From NCBI GenBank assembly GCA_009767595.1, contig VSDK01024302.1, forward strand, positions 490,620 through 554,619: DNA of 64,000 nucleotides, read 5' to 3'. A program made the translations under genes and the position numbers. The notes beneath the pieces were generated by a model. That model did no database searches. It was not told where the DNA came from and saw only the letters and a program-made list of their open reading frames with translations. Source of the DNA: Symbiodinium kawagutii (taxonomy: Eukaryota; Sar; Dinophyceae; Suessiales; Symbiodiniaceae). Position 1 is the first letter of the stretch. Every line of letters starts with the position of its first letter. This document shows, one piece after another, positions 54,463 through 64,000 of this stretch.

Positions 54463-54798
54463 CTCTGGCTTCGTGATGCTGCTGTTGTTGCCTGGGATCC
54501 TGTGGTCGTTGCGGTTCCTCTCTGTTGGGCCTGGCCACCCTCCAGGAGTTCCCGTTGAAATATCCGCAATCGATGCTTTCCCAATCGCCTCCCATAGCCA
54601 TCCATTGGCTTCTCATAGCACCAGCCTTGGTTATGACATGTTGGAGCTGCCAACTCAGCCTGGAAGACATCCAGTCGTGCCGAGGGCCCTGGCCATGTCA
54701 GACCAGCTCCAACAACTTCCGAAACATCTGCGCCGTAGTGGCTCTGCGCTGACCGCGGCCGTCGCAAAGATTTAGGCGGTCCCGGGGAGAGGCGGAAC
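54463..54798 (-). CDS. two exon-like segments, unknown product
   Basis: 54704-54798 (AG|G acceptor, GTCTGA donor) encodes SPRDRLNLCDGRGQRRATTA and QMFRKLLEL. 54463-54611 encodes WMAMGGDWESIDCGYFNGNS and a Gln/His-rich end (RQQQQHHEA). A 163-codon plus-strand frame (54284-54775) overlaps and is nearly as plausible, so strand is not certain. Confidence 0.3.
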
Positions 54799-55267
54799 CT
54801 GCCCACGGCCGTACCGCGTGCAGGTCATCCAGAAAAAAATCTTTGCTGAATTTGAGCAATTTGGGCATGAATTGTGATATCAACATAGAAATAATAAAAT
54901 CATAAGGAAATATAGAAATATACATGTAAACCAAATGGTGATCCGTCTTGTTTTTTACTTTGCCCATCTTTGACTTATGACTGGTATGATTTGGTGTGTT
55001 TGAGTTGTGAATTCAATGCTGACGTTTTCTCAGATAAAAAGACGGGGGGGGGCAGCAGCAGGTTCACAAATGGCTCAAGACCACAGGTTCAAGCACATTA
55101 TATAACTAATGTAATAGTCCCTTCACTAGCTTGACCATAAATACCAGAAGCCAAGTGCTCTTTTTACCAGTAGTTGCGTAACCTAGCACCCAAACATGTT
55201 CAAATATCATTTGAGCAACGCTACCCCTCACGAAGTGCAGGCAATGATCACCACAATCTACCCAAGC

Positions 55268-55649
55268 TTCATGACCCAGGGCTGGCCATTCTTCGCCTTA
55301 CCTACCATAGTGGTTTGCTTAGCTCATTTGCTCCCTTCAGTACTTAGCTTGCTGGATCCCACGCAGAGAAACACACCACAATACTTTTGCGAAAACCTTG
55401 GCAATGTACATCCAAAATAAAGGTTTGCAAACTTCGAGCAAAGTTGGAACTTCTGAAGCTCTGCTTTCCAAGTTCTGCACTCCGAAGGTAACTGCCAACA
55501 CACATCGATTCATCGTGGACATGAACGGCTAAGCCCACCCCCACCGACAGGAAATCAGGCAGCTCCCAGCTGCAGACCTGGCCCCTGACTGGTGCAAACT
55601 CATTGAAGGAGCGATAAATGCTATGATCCTTCGGAGTCATGAACCACAC
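55268..55649 (-). CDS. two exon-like segments, unknown product
   Basis: 55505-55649, after an AG|G acceptor (CGCTTAG|G), encodes WFMTPKDHSIYRSFNEFAPV and SWELPDFLSVGVGLAVHVHD and is strongly protein-like. 55268-55306 (KNGQPWVMKLG) ends at a GTAGAT donor. No domain is recognised. 55650-56100 shows no clear exon. Confidence 0.4.
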
Positions 55650-56104
55650 CTAAGCGATGCAAGAAACTCATTCTGCAACGGGAGATGTTGCCATAAACGG
55701 CCACCAGTTTTGCCATCAACAGCTGGTGAATCCGATGATTGGCCATCAAATAGCAAATAGTCTATAGATATGGATCTGATGTCATTGCCGTTGGGGTGAA
55801 ATCACTTCAAAATCTCACACGCTGCATCACGCAATTGCATGCAATTGCCGTGGACTTGCCCTCTGCTGAAAGTGCTCAAAGAAAACTCGCGAATTGATCC
55901 GCATCCAAGTTGCTAAAGATTGAGAATCGAGAACAAGAATATACCTTAGCACGGGCAGCCCATGGCAGCCCAGTGGGGGCGCGTCCTTCAATCAGGTTTG
56001 CCAACGTGTTTTGGGAACGACCTTGCTTTGTTTTGCGGCACTTGTGACATCCCCCATCACAAGTCAGTTTTGCGCCAAATGCTGAAAAGCTTTTTGAATT
56101 TCTC

Positions 56105-56532
56105 TTATTTCTGCCTGCCGCTCGCTACACGTGCGGGCGATAATCGTCTATATCTCTGCGATATTCTCCACTTGCAAAATCTTACAAATGCAACTTTGGC
56201 TCTTACCAACCATAAATGGGTTGGCAAAGGTGAAATGACATGCAATGAGAATACGTTTTTGATGCGCCCTAGTAAATGCCATCCAAAAATGACGGCCGAA
56301 CCTCTTGTCACTAAAGCATCACGCATGACCAAGCGGAAATTTTTGCGGACCATATCGTTTCGCGGCTTTTGAAAGTGCTTGGAAGATTGTAATATACTGG
56401 AATATGTTCACAAATGTGGCTCACATCAATAGGCTTCGCATCATGGTTGGAGCCCAGGCCTTTCTTGCAAACACAGATCAACATGCACTGAACGAATAAA
56501 AATACAAGCCACATGATTTCAAAAGTGGCCAA
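56105..56532. other. region open on both strands
   Basis: A 136-codon plus-strand frame (55962-56372), an 82-codon minus frame (56105-56353) and a hydrophobic minus frame (56311-56532; MWLVFLFVQCMLICVC) overlap. None has enough support. Confidence 0.25.
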
Positions 56533-56989
56533 AAACTGATGTCTGTGGGTCTACTCGTGCAAATGTGATTTTGGTCAGATTATTGTAGGGCGAATCATTC
56601 AAAGAGCTGACAAGTTTCTAGAGGTAATAAATGTTTCTTTGAATGCACGGTTGATATCATTGACAACCATGTCTGCGGCCCCAGGCAGCCCCTCAACAAA
56701 TCACAAGATGTTGTCTTTGCGGAAGCTTCACCATGTTTCATTTCCTCATGTTCAAGACCTACAATTTGAGTTGAAACATGCTGAAAACATGTTGAAGACT
56801 TCTAAAGTCTGAAGAATTCCTGAGACTTCACTTGCCTCCCAGGCCCAAGGATGCCCAAGGTGCTACAATTCCTTGTGCTGTTGCAGTGCTTGCACTTCGA
56901 ACTTCACGGGAACGGCAGGCAGTGCGAGCAAAGCCATGGCCGCAAAGGCCACTCTGCAGCTTGCTGCGCACCTGGCGGACTTTCAGGAT

Positions 56990-57060
56990 CTTCCTTCAGG
57001 ATCCTTCGACGGATCCTTCCGGGTCCTTCGGGCTTCAACCATCCCTTCAGGCACTTGTTG
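56990..57060. repeat. degenerate GGATCCTTC repeats
   Basis: GGATCTTCC, GGATCCTTC and GGGTCCTTC recur at 9-17 bp spacing. Overlapping frames on both strands were not called as genes. Confidence 0.7.
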
Positions 57061-57599
57061 ATTTGTAGGTTGAGGATGGCTGTGATTGATGTTGGTTTGG
57101 ATCCTTCAGGTCTTCATAAGTTGATTTGTCCATGGGTTGATGGTTGGCCCCTCGGAGACCCAGGATCTGCTGCAGCAGGTGGCACCATGTGTCTGGGCCC
57201 GTCCAATCCAAAACTTCCCATGGTGTACTAGTGTGCTAAGGTACAGGATGGCACAAGCCGGGGAACAAACATTGCAGCTTTTGAGTGGACGATCACCTAT
57301 ATTTGTGACCACAATCGTGTGGTTTCAAGACATTTTGCGTGATAATCATTGCAAAGGACGACCTGACATGCGCTGTGTGCATCTGCCAATCTACCAACAG
57401 CACTTGCATGTGCAACTTGCTACAAGCTGAGTTCTACCTACTACGCGGTTTGCGAAGTGCAAGCGTCCATCCAATTCCATCGACAAATGTGGAATGATGC
57501 GCTGCATAATTCATTCGTATTCGTGTATACGAGTATGGTTCTGCATGAATGCTGTTGAACACCTACACAATACTTGGCATAGTTGTAAATGCTTAGAAC

Positions 57600-57654
57600 A
57601 TCTTATAACACGATCATCTTATGACACGATCATCTTATAACACGATCATCGTAT
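57600..57654. repeat. 16-bp tandem repeat, 3.4 copies
   Basis: ATCTTATAACACGATC, one variant with G, a third copy, then ATCGTAT. 57240-57680 otherwise holds no exon I can support. Confidence 0.95.
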
Positions 57655-57685
57655 ATCCTTGCCAGATTTACACACATGTCTATAC

Positions 57686-57833
57686 TTTAATTGCCAGGAG
57701 ATCATCCCTCAGAACTGTGACCGTTGCCTTGCTAATGTCGTAGGAAGGCTCCAAGGCCACGGGCAATTCCGCTGGTCGCGCCAATTTGGCCCCGATGGAG
57801 CGCCTTTGGGTCCTACCGGGACACTGCAGCTGT
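57686..57833 (-). CDS. exon-like segment, possibly terminal
   Basis: After acceptor GCTGCAG the frame encodes RRSIGAKLARPAELPVALEP and ISKATVTVLRDDLLAIK. It either stops at TAG (57680-57682) or splices at the overlapping GTATAG donor. No domain is recognised. Confidence 0.45.
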
Positions 57834-57974
57834 GCAATCATGCATCTCATGACCACCGGCGGAGTCAAGCATCAAAAACATCAACCAAAACGGGGTCAAC
57901 TGTCCCTTTAGGAGCTTATATCTTATAATTTATAATGTAAAAAAATGTAAAAAGCAGTCTTTTTGGAGCTCGCA

Positions 57975-58133
57975 GTGAATGCAACAAGTCCAAATTTGTC
58001 TGCCATTTCTGATGCTCAACAGTGACCCTGATGTCCATGGGAGGTGTCCCATGCTGCCCATCTTTGTCCTGGAAGATGTGGAGCGCTTGCGATGACTTCG
58101 CCCTGCCACTGGTGCCGGAACCTGTGGCTCTGC
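57975..58133 (-). CDS. exon-like segment, unknown product
   Basis: AG|G acceptor (CTTGGAG|G). It encodes SSQALHIFQDKDGQHGTPPM and VEHQKWQTNLDLLHS. The 3' edge is unclear because no GT donor follows; a GC donor (GCGAGC) would fit dinoflagellate practice. Confidence 0.4.
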
Positions 58134-58331
58134 CTCCAAGTGAATTCAATTGGTGCCCCTCTGAGATGCACAGATTCAGAGGACATCACAGGATTCTGCA
58201 AGCCTCAAATGATGAGTTCATCGTACTAATCTGATTGGCTGAAGTAAGAAAGAGAAAAGAAAGAAACATTTACAAATAAAAACATGACAATCATGAGAAC
58301 ACAAATGAAACATACAATATAAACATATAAC

Positions 58332-58472
58332 GCCAATGGAAGTATGCCAAGTGATATCTCTTGATATCCGTTGCTCAGCAAAATCCCGAGCCTTGACACC
58401 TAACAACTGTTGCCCTGCCTCAGTGGAGCTGCAGGCGGTGGAGTCATCCACAGCGATGGTACCCAGCTCCTC
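58332..58472 (-). CDS. exon of 47 codons, unknown product
   Basis: Exactly 47 codons, phase 0 to 0, from an AG|G acceptor (TTGACAG|G) to a GTTATA donor. It encodes ELGTIAVDDSTACSSTEAGQ and VKARDFAEQRISRDITW. Acidic start, helical end. No domain is recognised. Confidence 0.5.
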
Positions 58473-58722
58473 CTGTCAAGGTGAAAACATCACATGGATT
58501 TATCCACAAATAGTTAGATCATGTGATAGCCCTCAACCAAAATAATGATCATTGTTACTGCTAATGGGGAAACTGACAGTTTGGGGGGCACATTTGTGGA
58601 CAAACCCACATCAAAGTCATAAAAATGGAATGCCATGTGATTGCCATCGCAAGAGCGGAGAAAGAGAAATCACATGAAACATTCTGAAATCACAATGTTC
58701 CAGTAAAAATCAATGCACGGAC

Positions 58723-58999
58723 CATTGGTTCCAAACAGCGATTGCACACGGTGCTTCTGTGCCGATATGCTTGAACCCATTCGCAGGGATGATGAAATTG
58801 ATGCACCACGGTGCTTCAAATCCTGAAATGTACATTAAATGATCATGAATCTGCTGTGTCCATGTTGTTTCTTGATCCTGGGCACTGCCACCTTTGCCTG
58901 TCAACCTAAGGCGCTGCAAGTCCGACCCACCTCGAAACTAATCAACTCGGTGCTTGCTGCCACACCTTGGGGGGCAATGCTTGGGCCCAACTGTTTGAA
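58723..58999 (-). CDS. two exon-like segments, unknown product
   Basis: 58927-58999 (acceptor GATTTCCAG, GTCGGA donor) encodes KQLGPSIAPQGVAASTELIS. 58723-58822 (acceptor ACATTTCAG|G with a good pyrimidine tract, GTCCGT donor) encodes FEAPWCINFIIPANGFKHIG and TEAPCAIAVWNQ, with a repeated EAPWC/EAPC motif. No domain is recognised. Confidence 0.5.
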
Positions 59000-59188
59000 C
59001 TGGAAATCACAACAGCTCTGATGGCAATGCATCCCCCGTGCACCCCATGGGCTCAGGCAGTCTGGGCTGCGCATTGAGGCTGAAAGTATCACAACCTGGC
59101 GGCATCCCATGGCATAACGCATTCTTCGCAGTGAAAAACAAATCCCAACACACGAAAGACGTAGATCGGTTGGTTCACCCTGCTAGGG

Positions 59189-59882
59189 TTGATATTTGAT
59201 GATATTTGCAGGTATGGCGTAAACGTGACCTCAAAAATGTTGCAGGATCAGGAGATATCAGGAGTGCCACTTATGACTGTGTTGACAGATGGGGAGCTCG
59301 TCCTGATTCCCGCTTCTCTGGGGTTCGCCGCCAGTCTGAAGCCGACTATGAAAGCCTTGCATTGGATGGCCGCACCAAAAAAAAACAAACAAACATTTCA
59401 TCAACTAATCGACCACTAACCAACCATTGGTAAACCATCAGCCAACCATTCACCATCCTTCACCAACCATTGGCCAACCATTAACCAACCATTTCACACT
59501 TGGTGTCGTTGTTTCGCTGCGGATGTTGGCCAACCAGCGCCGAGCAGCAGGACGTTTCACAGGTCCAGGTTTCTTCGTGGAGCTGCGTGCCACCCATGCC
59601 ACCGCCAACAGGCAAAGCGGCGCTGCCAATGAAACTCCCCTGGCAGGGGCTCAGCTTGGAGGGCACCGCCCCCCGAACCAGAGAGATCCAAAGGGATCCA
59701 ACCCTAAGGATCCAATGGATCCAAAAGATTTCGATCATATCCGATCCAAAGAGAGCATCCCCAAGGAACTGATCCAAACGAAAAGAGTGACGCATCTCTC
59801 TGGTTTTGCCGAGAGGTTCACCACATTCTACACAGCAACCACCGTCAGCCAAGATGCTGGGTGGATGCACGCTGCTGGATGA
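59189..59882 (+). CDS. plus-strand open frames, doubtful
   Basis: Frames at 59189-59433 and 59427-59882 read as protein-like in part (PASLGFAASLKPTMKALHW; NPKDPMDPKDFDHIRSKESI). The region carries CCAACCATT repeats (59410-59500) and GATCCAA repeats (59690-59790), and the minus strand is open too. If real, this would be a second plus-strand locus. Confidence 0.2.
59410..59500. repeat. degenerate CCAACCATT repeat
   Basis: At least seven variants of ACCAACCATT at 9-17 bp spacing. Confidence 0.8.
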
Positions 59883-60088
59883 CGGGAGACGCGGCTGTGG
59901 CGCCAGTCTTGAGCGCCTTCAATGGCCCTGCCGGAGCAAAGCAAAGCAATGCACAGTCTGTAGACCGATGAGACTGTAAATGATGTCAAACCTCATACAT
60001 CATGAACGACCACACAAAATCGGCCTTCTGTACTTCAATCAATCTCACAAGAACCAAAACACATCTGTATATCTATTATATTGGAGAC

Positions 60089-60274
60089 ATGCCGAGACAA
60101 ATGAACTGCATCCTCATCATTGTCTGCTGCAGGGTCATGCAAGCCTCCCATAGTAGGGCTGACGAACGCTCCGCAGCATGTGCAGGTTGCAGCGACCAAG
60201 CACAGCAAACTGCAGGGAAAGAAGCGGTGGAAGCGGCACAACCCGTCATTCACTAAGCCAATTGGAAACTCATC
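60089..60274 (-). CDS. exon of 62 codons, Cys-rich hydrophobic segment
   Basis: Exactly 62 codons, phase 0 to 0, from acceptor GTGTTCAG|G to a GTCTCC donor. It encodes DEFPIGLVNDGLCRFHRFFP, a hydrophobic Cys-rich run (CSLLCLVAATCTCCGAFV) and an acidic tail (DPAADNDEDAVHLSRH). The run could be a membrane helix. An upstream frame at 60334-60384 (FFVYLHGPTITDA) may be the previous exon, but its phase does not match. Confidence 0.5.
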
Positions 60275-60720
60275 CTGAACACAAATAGCTGCGCATAGCT
60301 GCGCATAGCCGCGCTTAATTCCAAAAAGTACACTGGCATCGGTAATGGTGGGTCCGTGCAAGTACACAAAGAATTTGGCCAGTTCTTTGTTTTGAACCGC
60401 GTACATACACTCACACTCACACATGTGGGCCTGCATGTGCGTATGTATGTTGTATTCCTCTCTCTGTCTATGTGTGTGTAAATTATGTGCGTCATGTTTG
60501 GCTCGTCTGCGTGCGTGAAGGGAAGGCATACACATATACACGCCTTACGAACCTATGAACCATTGCAACGCTCATTTGTTTGCCAACATTCCCAAAGTAA
60601 AGGAGCAAAACGGAAGAAATTTTGATTCCTGCCTGCAAAGGACCAGCGGTGCTGCTCTCCCCATGATTCTCTCAGCCTTTTGGAGCGGGTCTATGGACGC
60701 CTAGGGTAGTGGCAAGCTAC

Positions 60721-60883
60721 CCTGTGAAGCCAAATGCTTGCGGTGGTCAAAGCCAAGTGCGGACAATGTGAGAGACAGGGATGTGTGAAAGCAAATTTCA
60801 ATGCCTACAGCCACAACAAACGCAGCTGCAAACGCGTTTTCAGCATAGCAGGCTGCGGTGACTGCGGTGGGTTTGGTCATGAT
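60721..60883 (-). CDS. possible first exon, hydrophobic
   Basis: An ATG at 60878-60880 follows an AG acceptor three bases upstream, as expected of a trans-splice site or an internal exon. It encodes TKPTAVTAACYAENAFAAAF and VVAVGIEICFHTSLSLTLSA, likely membrane-inserting, and ends at a GTAGCT donor. It begins only about 25 bp after the stop at 60905 and lies in the same frame as the preceding exon. Confidence 0.45.
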
Positions 60884-60904
60884 CTGTACGTCCACTGACA
60901 GCCT

Positions 60905-61171
60905 TTAACGCTTCTTGGCCTTCACACTGGAGCCAAGAGGTCGGGCTGTGACAATTTGTACAAGTGGAGCTGCAACTGCAGGACTCATGACCACCAGAAA
61001 GCAACAACGATGCCATCTGGCCAAATGAGTTTGCTGAAGTTCAGGTGCATTTAAACTGTTTTGCAACGTATGTTCCTCATCCACCATCCAGCACCTATCT
61101 TTGTGGTGGTCGCATGTGGTCACTTGAAACAAGGGAACGGGGCCACCAAATGCAGCATCAAAGGCGTTCCG
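60905..61171 (-). CDS. 3' end of a gene, two phase-linked exons
   Basis: 61085-61171 (29 codons, phase 0; RNAFDAAFGGPVPLFQVTTC) and 60905-61033 (42 codons plus TAA at 60905-60907; RCCFLVVMSPAVAAPLVQIV, then a basic tail SSVKAKKR). The intron is 51 nt. The C-terminus looks like one membrane segment followed by a positively charged end. No family is recognised. Confidence 0.5.
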   Translation of the reverse strand, partial: RNAFDAAFGGPVPLFQVTTCDHHKDRCWMVDEEHTLQNSLNAPELQQTHLARWHRCCFLVVMSPAVAAPLVQIVTARPLGSSVKAKKR

Positions 61172-61381
61172 CTGTGGTGCGCCGCACGGCCCAACCTTGG
61201 TTGGACATTTTCTTCTCCACGCGCCTTTACTATGGTGACATGGGATATCATGGGATATCACGAAGCACGGCACTAATGACATCTAATGATGCTATGTGGG
61301 AGTTTGTCAAAAGAGGGGTAACCCCAAATCACCCAAGGAGCTTTTCCAATTTCAAGACAAAAACGAAATACATAGAATACA

Positions 61382-61560
61382 TGTATTTTTTACATATAAG
61401 TAGATAGATAGATATATATGTATATATAAATATGGTAGTGAGTGTTTAAAATAAGAAAACAACAATGTTAATCACAACAATAACAAAGACCATAATATCA
61501 TAGCTATCTATAAATATATATATATAGTATACATGTAGATGTTCCCAAGGCAAAATACTT
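61382..61560. repeat. AT-rich TAGATAGATA / TATATA tracts
   Basis: Short (GATA)n and (TA)n runs. A possible half copy of the family-1 MITE end lies upstream at about 61303-61340 (GTTTGTCAAAAGAGGGGTAA, CCCCAAATCACCC). Confidence 0.6.
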
Positions 61561-61665
61561 TAAACATCTTCGAATCTCCCCTGACCATCCATGCCCTGCA
61601 GCAACTCGGTTTCGCAAAGGCACTGGCTCCCCCCCCCTCAGCAACTGCTTTCTGGCTCAACCCAC

Positions 61666-61850
61666 CAGTACCTCAGCCGTCGCACCAAACCTAACCCTGG
61701 TTGCTGTGGGTTGTTCTACTGCTTGATATTCTTTGCCAATCCCACAAGTAAAACCTGCAAAAACTATCTGAAACTCGCATGCTAAAACATATTCCATCCA
61801 AACCCCTGGCTCGCCCACACTGAAAAAGGAGTCAGCACAAAGGAGTTCTT
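61666..61850 (-). CDS. exon of about 61 codons, unknown product
   Basis: From acceptor CAACTTGCAG to a GTGGGT donor. It encodes LLCADSFFSVGEPGVWMEYV, CEFQIVFAGFTCGIGKEYQA and PTATRVRFGATAEVL. No domain is recognised. 61860-62580 shows no exon I prefer; a plus-strand frame near 61955-62040 is protein-like but short. Confidence 0.45.
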
Positions 61851-62659
61851 CTGCAAGTTGAATATGGTTCGGAGAAGTTGCCAAAACACTGGCTATCGCG
61901 GTGATCTATGGTTTAGGCTTTTTAGGTTTGGCATTTAGGGATATTGCCAACTTTAGAAGTGCCGAGAAAAAGGCCTTGCGAAGGATCCGTTGGGAAAGGC
62001 TCCTATGTGAGCGCGGGCAAACCAAGATATTGTAGCGAATATGATGCGAACTCAGGGTTAATAAACTACCGCCTATATCGCCCTATCAACCAACACCCCT
62101 GTCCCAAACCCCAAACTAGCAACACAATAGTGGGTCCTCCTTTTAAACTGACTATACTATGGCTGATCACCCCCTAGCACAGCCAGACCAACAGCAGTCC
62201 ACCACGAAATTCTCTCGAACTGGCAGTGCTGCGATAATGCCGAGGTGCTGGAAGGAATCATGCATGGCATTACCTCAGGCCAGAGGTGTGGTATGAAGCT
62301 ACCCATAGTTGCCCATGCTGAAACCATGTATCATATCTTCATCAAGCCATGCCTGCTGCTCGAAAAGCATCCAAATATGTAGTTACAATTTAAAGTTGCA
62401 TTTAATTTATATACTTGCACAATAAAAATATATAAATATATAAAATAATAGGTGTACATCACACAAATGCAGTCTGGAGTGATCACGTCTCTGCCCTGGG
62501 TCCCTCACACCGCATGGCGGCGACAGAAGGCCTCAATCCTATCCCAGGCTTCCTCCAACACCTCTGCCGGGGCTGCAAACACCACGCCTTAGACTGCTGA
62601 CGGCTGCAGAAAAAATGAAAGCAACAAACAACCAACAAACAACCAGCCAACCCAGTGCA

Positions 62660-62907
62660 ACCTGGAACCGTTTTTCACCACAAGCAGTTTTTTCTTGCCG
62701 GGGCGTGCAACTGCTTCAAGCAGTTGGTAAGTAGAATCTTCTGGTGGATGGAGAGAGCTGCCACTAAACTGGTTGGACATGAAGCCAAGGTGTTGGACAA
62801 AATGCCGGCATGTCCAGTAGGGTCGCAAGAGTCTACTGCAAGGGGTGCATCACTCACCCACCCCTCAGGAGTAATGGCTCCGAAAGGAACAAAACCAACC
62901 GAAAGGT
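62660..62907 (-). CDS. two exon-like segments, unknown product
   Basis: 62858-62907 (LSVGFVPFGAITPEGW) ends at a strong GTGAGT donor. About 62660-62780 encodes SGSSLHPPEDSTYQLLEAVA and GKKKLLVVKN. A plus-strand frame of 144 codons (62655-63089) overlaps, so strand is not beyond doubt. Confidence 0.35.
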
Positions 62908-63150
62908 CTCTTCAATTACAGTCTGCGGCCAGGAGGCGGAAGAAACCAGGTGCGCAAAAGCACTGTCCGGGAAGAACAGCTACAGACCTGTATAGCGTGG
63001 GGAGAAATATAGAATCACTGAAAATGATCACAACACATCTGGGACTCAAAGTTTTGGAAAAGTATACAATGCATCAAGTATGTTTATAGTCAGACTACTA
63101 GTATCCGTCAATGAGTCCCTGAAATAACAACAAAACATCGAATTATTCAC

Positions 63151-63329
63151 TTCAGAGGATCCAAAAAACATCCAGATCGTGCCAGGAGACTCTTCCTCCA
63201 AAAGCTTTCCAGCAAAGCGCACATCGTCGGTGTTGATATCCAGCACCCCAGGCCGCAAGCGCACCATCAAATACCTGCAGAGATATGTTTCACCCCCTGC
63301 AATGACAGCACCTCCCTTGTGCCACGACA
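63151..63329 (-). CDS. exon of about 59 codons, unknown product
   Basis: From acceptor GTGTTAG to a GTGAAT donor, one continuous frame. It encodes SWHKGGAVIAGGETYLCRYL, MVRLRPGVLDINTDDVRFAG and LLEEESPGTIWMFFGSSE. Strong protein character with alternating beta-like and acidic segments. I do not recognise the family. Confidence 0.55.
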
Positions 63330-63472
63330 CTAACACATCATTAAGCAGAGCGTTTCAGGTCAATTTTGAAAAAATAACATGACAAACATATTAATATTAT
63401 TATACATTATATACCTACTTGTGTCGTTCCTGATTCTCACATTCCATTGCATATTTCCGTTGTTTGGACCAC

Positions 63473-63612
63473 CTGCGGCCACCCAACAAAGACTCCATGG
63501 GTACGCCTGGGCAGCACAGCTTTCCGCCAAGTTTCATAGAGCCTTCCGGCTCGGCAGCGACCTCCAAGCCCGGGATGGCTTTGCAGCGTCGCACGCAGCA
63601 GCTGGCGCTTGC
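63473..63612 (-). CDS. exon of about 46 codons, unknown product
   Basis: From acceptor ATCCGACAG|G to a GTGGTC donor. It encodes SCCVRRCKAIPGLEVAAEPE and GSMKLGGKLCCPGVPMESLL. Two other minus frames are open across the same DNA; this one was preferred for its splice signals. Confidence 0.4.
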
Positions 63613-63742
63613 CTGTCGGATTGGTCACTCTGAAGGGTCAACTTCTCAAGTCAAAAATGATGCAAAATATCAACTTTTGAACATAAATTTATGTATATAT
63701 TTGTTATTTGTTCATCAATTTGCAAACACTTCAATCTATGAC

Positions 63743-63901
63743 AATCAGAATAGAAAGGGTTGAATCAGTTAAATACCAGTGAATCAAAGTGTTCAACCAG
63801 AATAGAAAGGGTTAAGTACCAGTTAATCAGAATAGAAAGGGTTTAAATACCATTGAAAGTGGCACCAAATGCTTGAAGTGTTCAAATGCTTGAAGTGGCA
63901 C
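63743..63901. repeat. tandem AATAGAAAGGGTT repeat and TGCTTGAAGTG duplication
   Basis: Three copies of AATCAGAATAGAAAGGGTT or close variants (63743, about 63798, about 63826), each followed by an AATACCAGT-like tail. Then AAATGCTTGAAGTG occurs twice. Confidence 0.85.
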
Positions 63902-64000
63902 CTCCAAAGCTGCGAGGACGTCCTTGTGCCAGCGGCAGCCATTGGGCACAGACGTCAAAATCTCTGGCATGGCAGCCTGGCACTGGTTGCTTGGTACGAT
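63902..64000 (-). CDS. exon running off the right edge, unknown product
   Basis: The minus-strand frame enters from beyond 64000 and ends at a GTGCCA donor (first base 63901). It encodes VPSNQCQAAMPEILTSVPNG and RWHKDVLAALE. Partial. Confidence 0.45.

Noticed and set aside
61303-61340. Half copy of the family-1 MITE end
   Set aside because: Only one arm is recognisable, with several mismatches; not enough to call an element.
1-64000. CRISPR arrays, bacterial operons, rRNA, telomeric or spliced-leader genes
   Set aside because: No repeat-spacer periodicity, no Shine-Dalgarno-spaced long ORFs, no recognisable rRNA segment, no TTTAGGG arrays and no complete spliced-leader sequence were seen on either strand.

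Overview
The window looks like nuclear DNA of a dinoflagellate, most likely a Symbiodiniaceae or Suessiales relative. This rests on sequence style rather than on a marker gene. There are no long conserved genes of bacterial type. Coding signal comes as very many short exon-like blocks (about 10 to 70 codons) on one strand. The chosen acceptors are usually AG followed by G. Simple-sequence DNA is abundant, and the one long-ORF locus resembles the multicopy AlkB/Pif1-type gene families I associate with dinoflagellate genomes. No spliced-leader gene, rRNA, tRNA or CRISPR array was found. Three N gaps (17369-17518, 32017-32027, 44053-44062) show this is a draft scaffold.

Layout. Almost all credible coding signal lies on the minus strand, as expected for unidirectional dinoflagellate gene clusters. 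Reading from the right edge leftwards: exons at 64.0-61.7 kb; a gene end at 60.9 kb with another candidate start just behind it; scattered exons at 60.3-51 kb; an S1 RNA-binding-domain gene (50.3-48.3 kb); several possible gene ends at 48.0-47.2 kb; a long multi-exon gene region (46.8-35.1 kb) with a six-exon phase-consistent core at 43.5-39.4 kb; gene ends at 34.07 and 30.77 kb; a three-exon gene end at 30.2-29.5 kb; an exon series at 29.4-26.3 kb; then the only clear plus-strand locus (21.6-24.8 kb: AlkB-like dioxygenase, helical region, helicase tail). It is flanked by tandem repeats. Further left come a terminal exon (19.9 kb), a JmjC/cupin-like gene (19.7-18.7 kb), a poly-Asp gene (18.5-17.6 kb), a gene with a Tudor-like exon (14.9-11.8 kb), and a gene ending at 3.13 kb.

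Two short families of inverted-repeat elements (about 100 and 115-140 bp) occur several times, including between genes and in a probable intron; they look like MITEs.

Limits. Exons were picked by eye from three frames, using protein-likeness, GT/AG sites and phase continuity. Single exons may be wrong in frame or edge. Runs of consecutive phase-compatible exons are the more trustworthy part. Most products are unrecognised, and no function is assigned to them.
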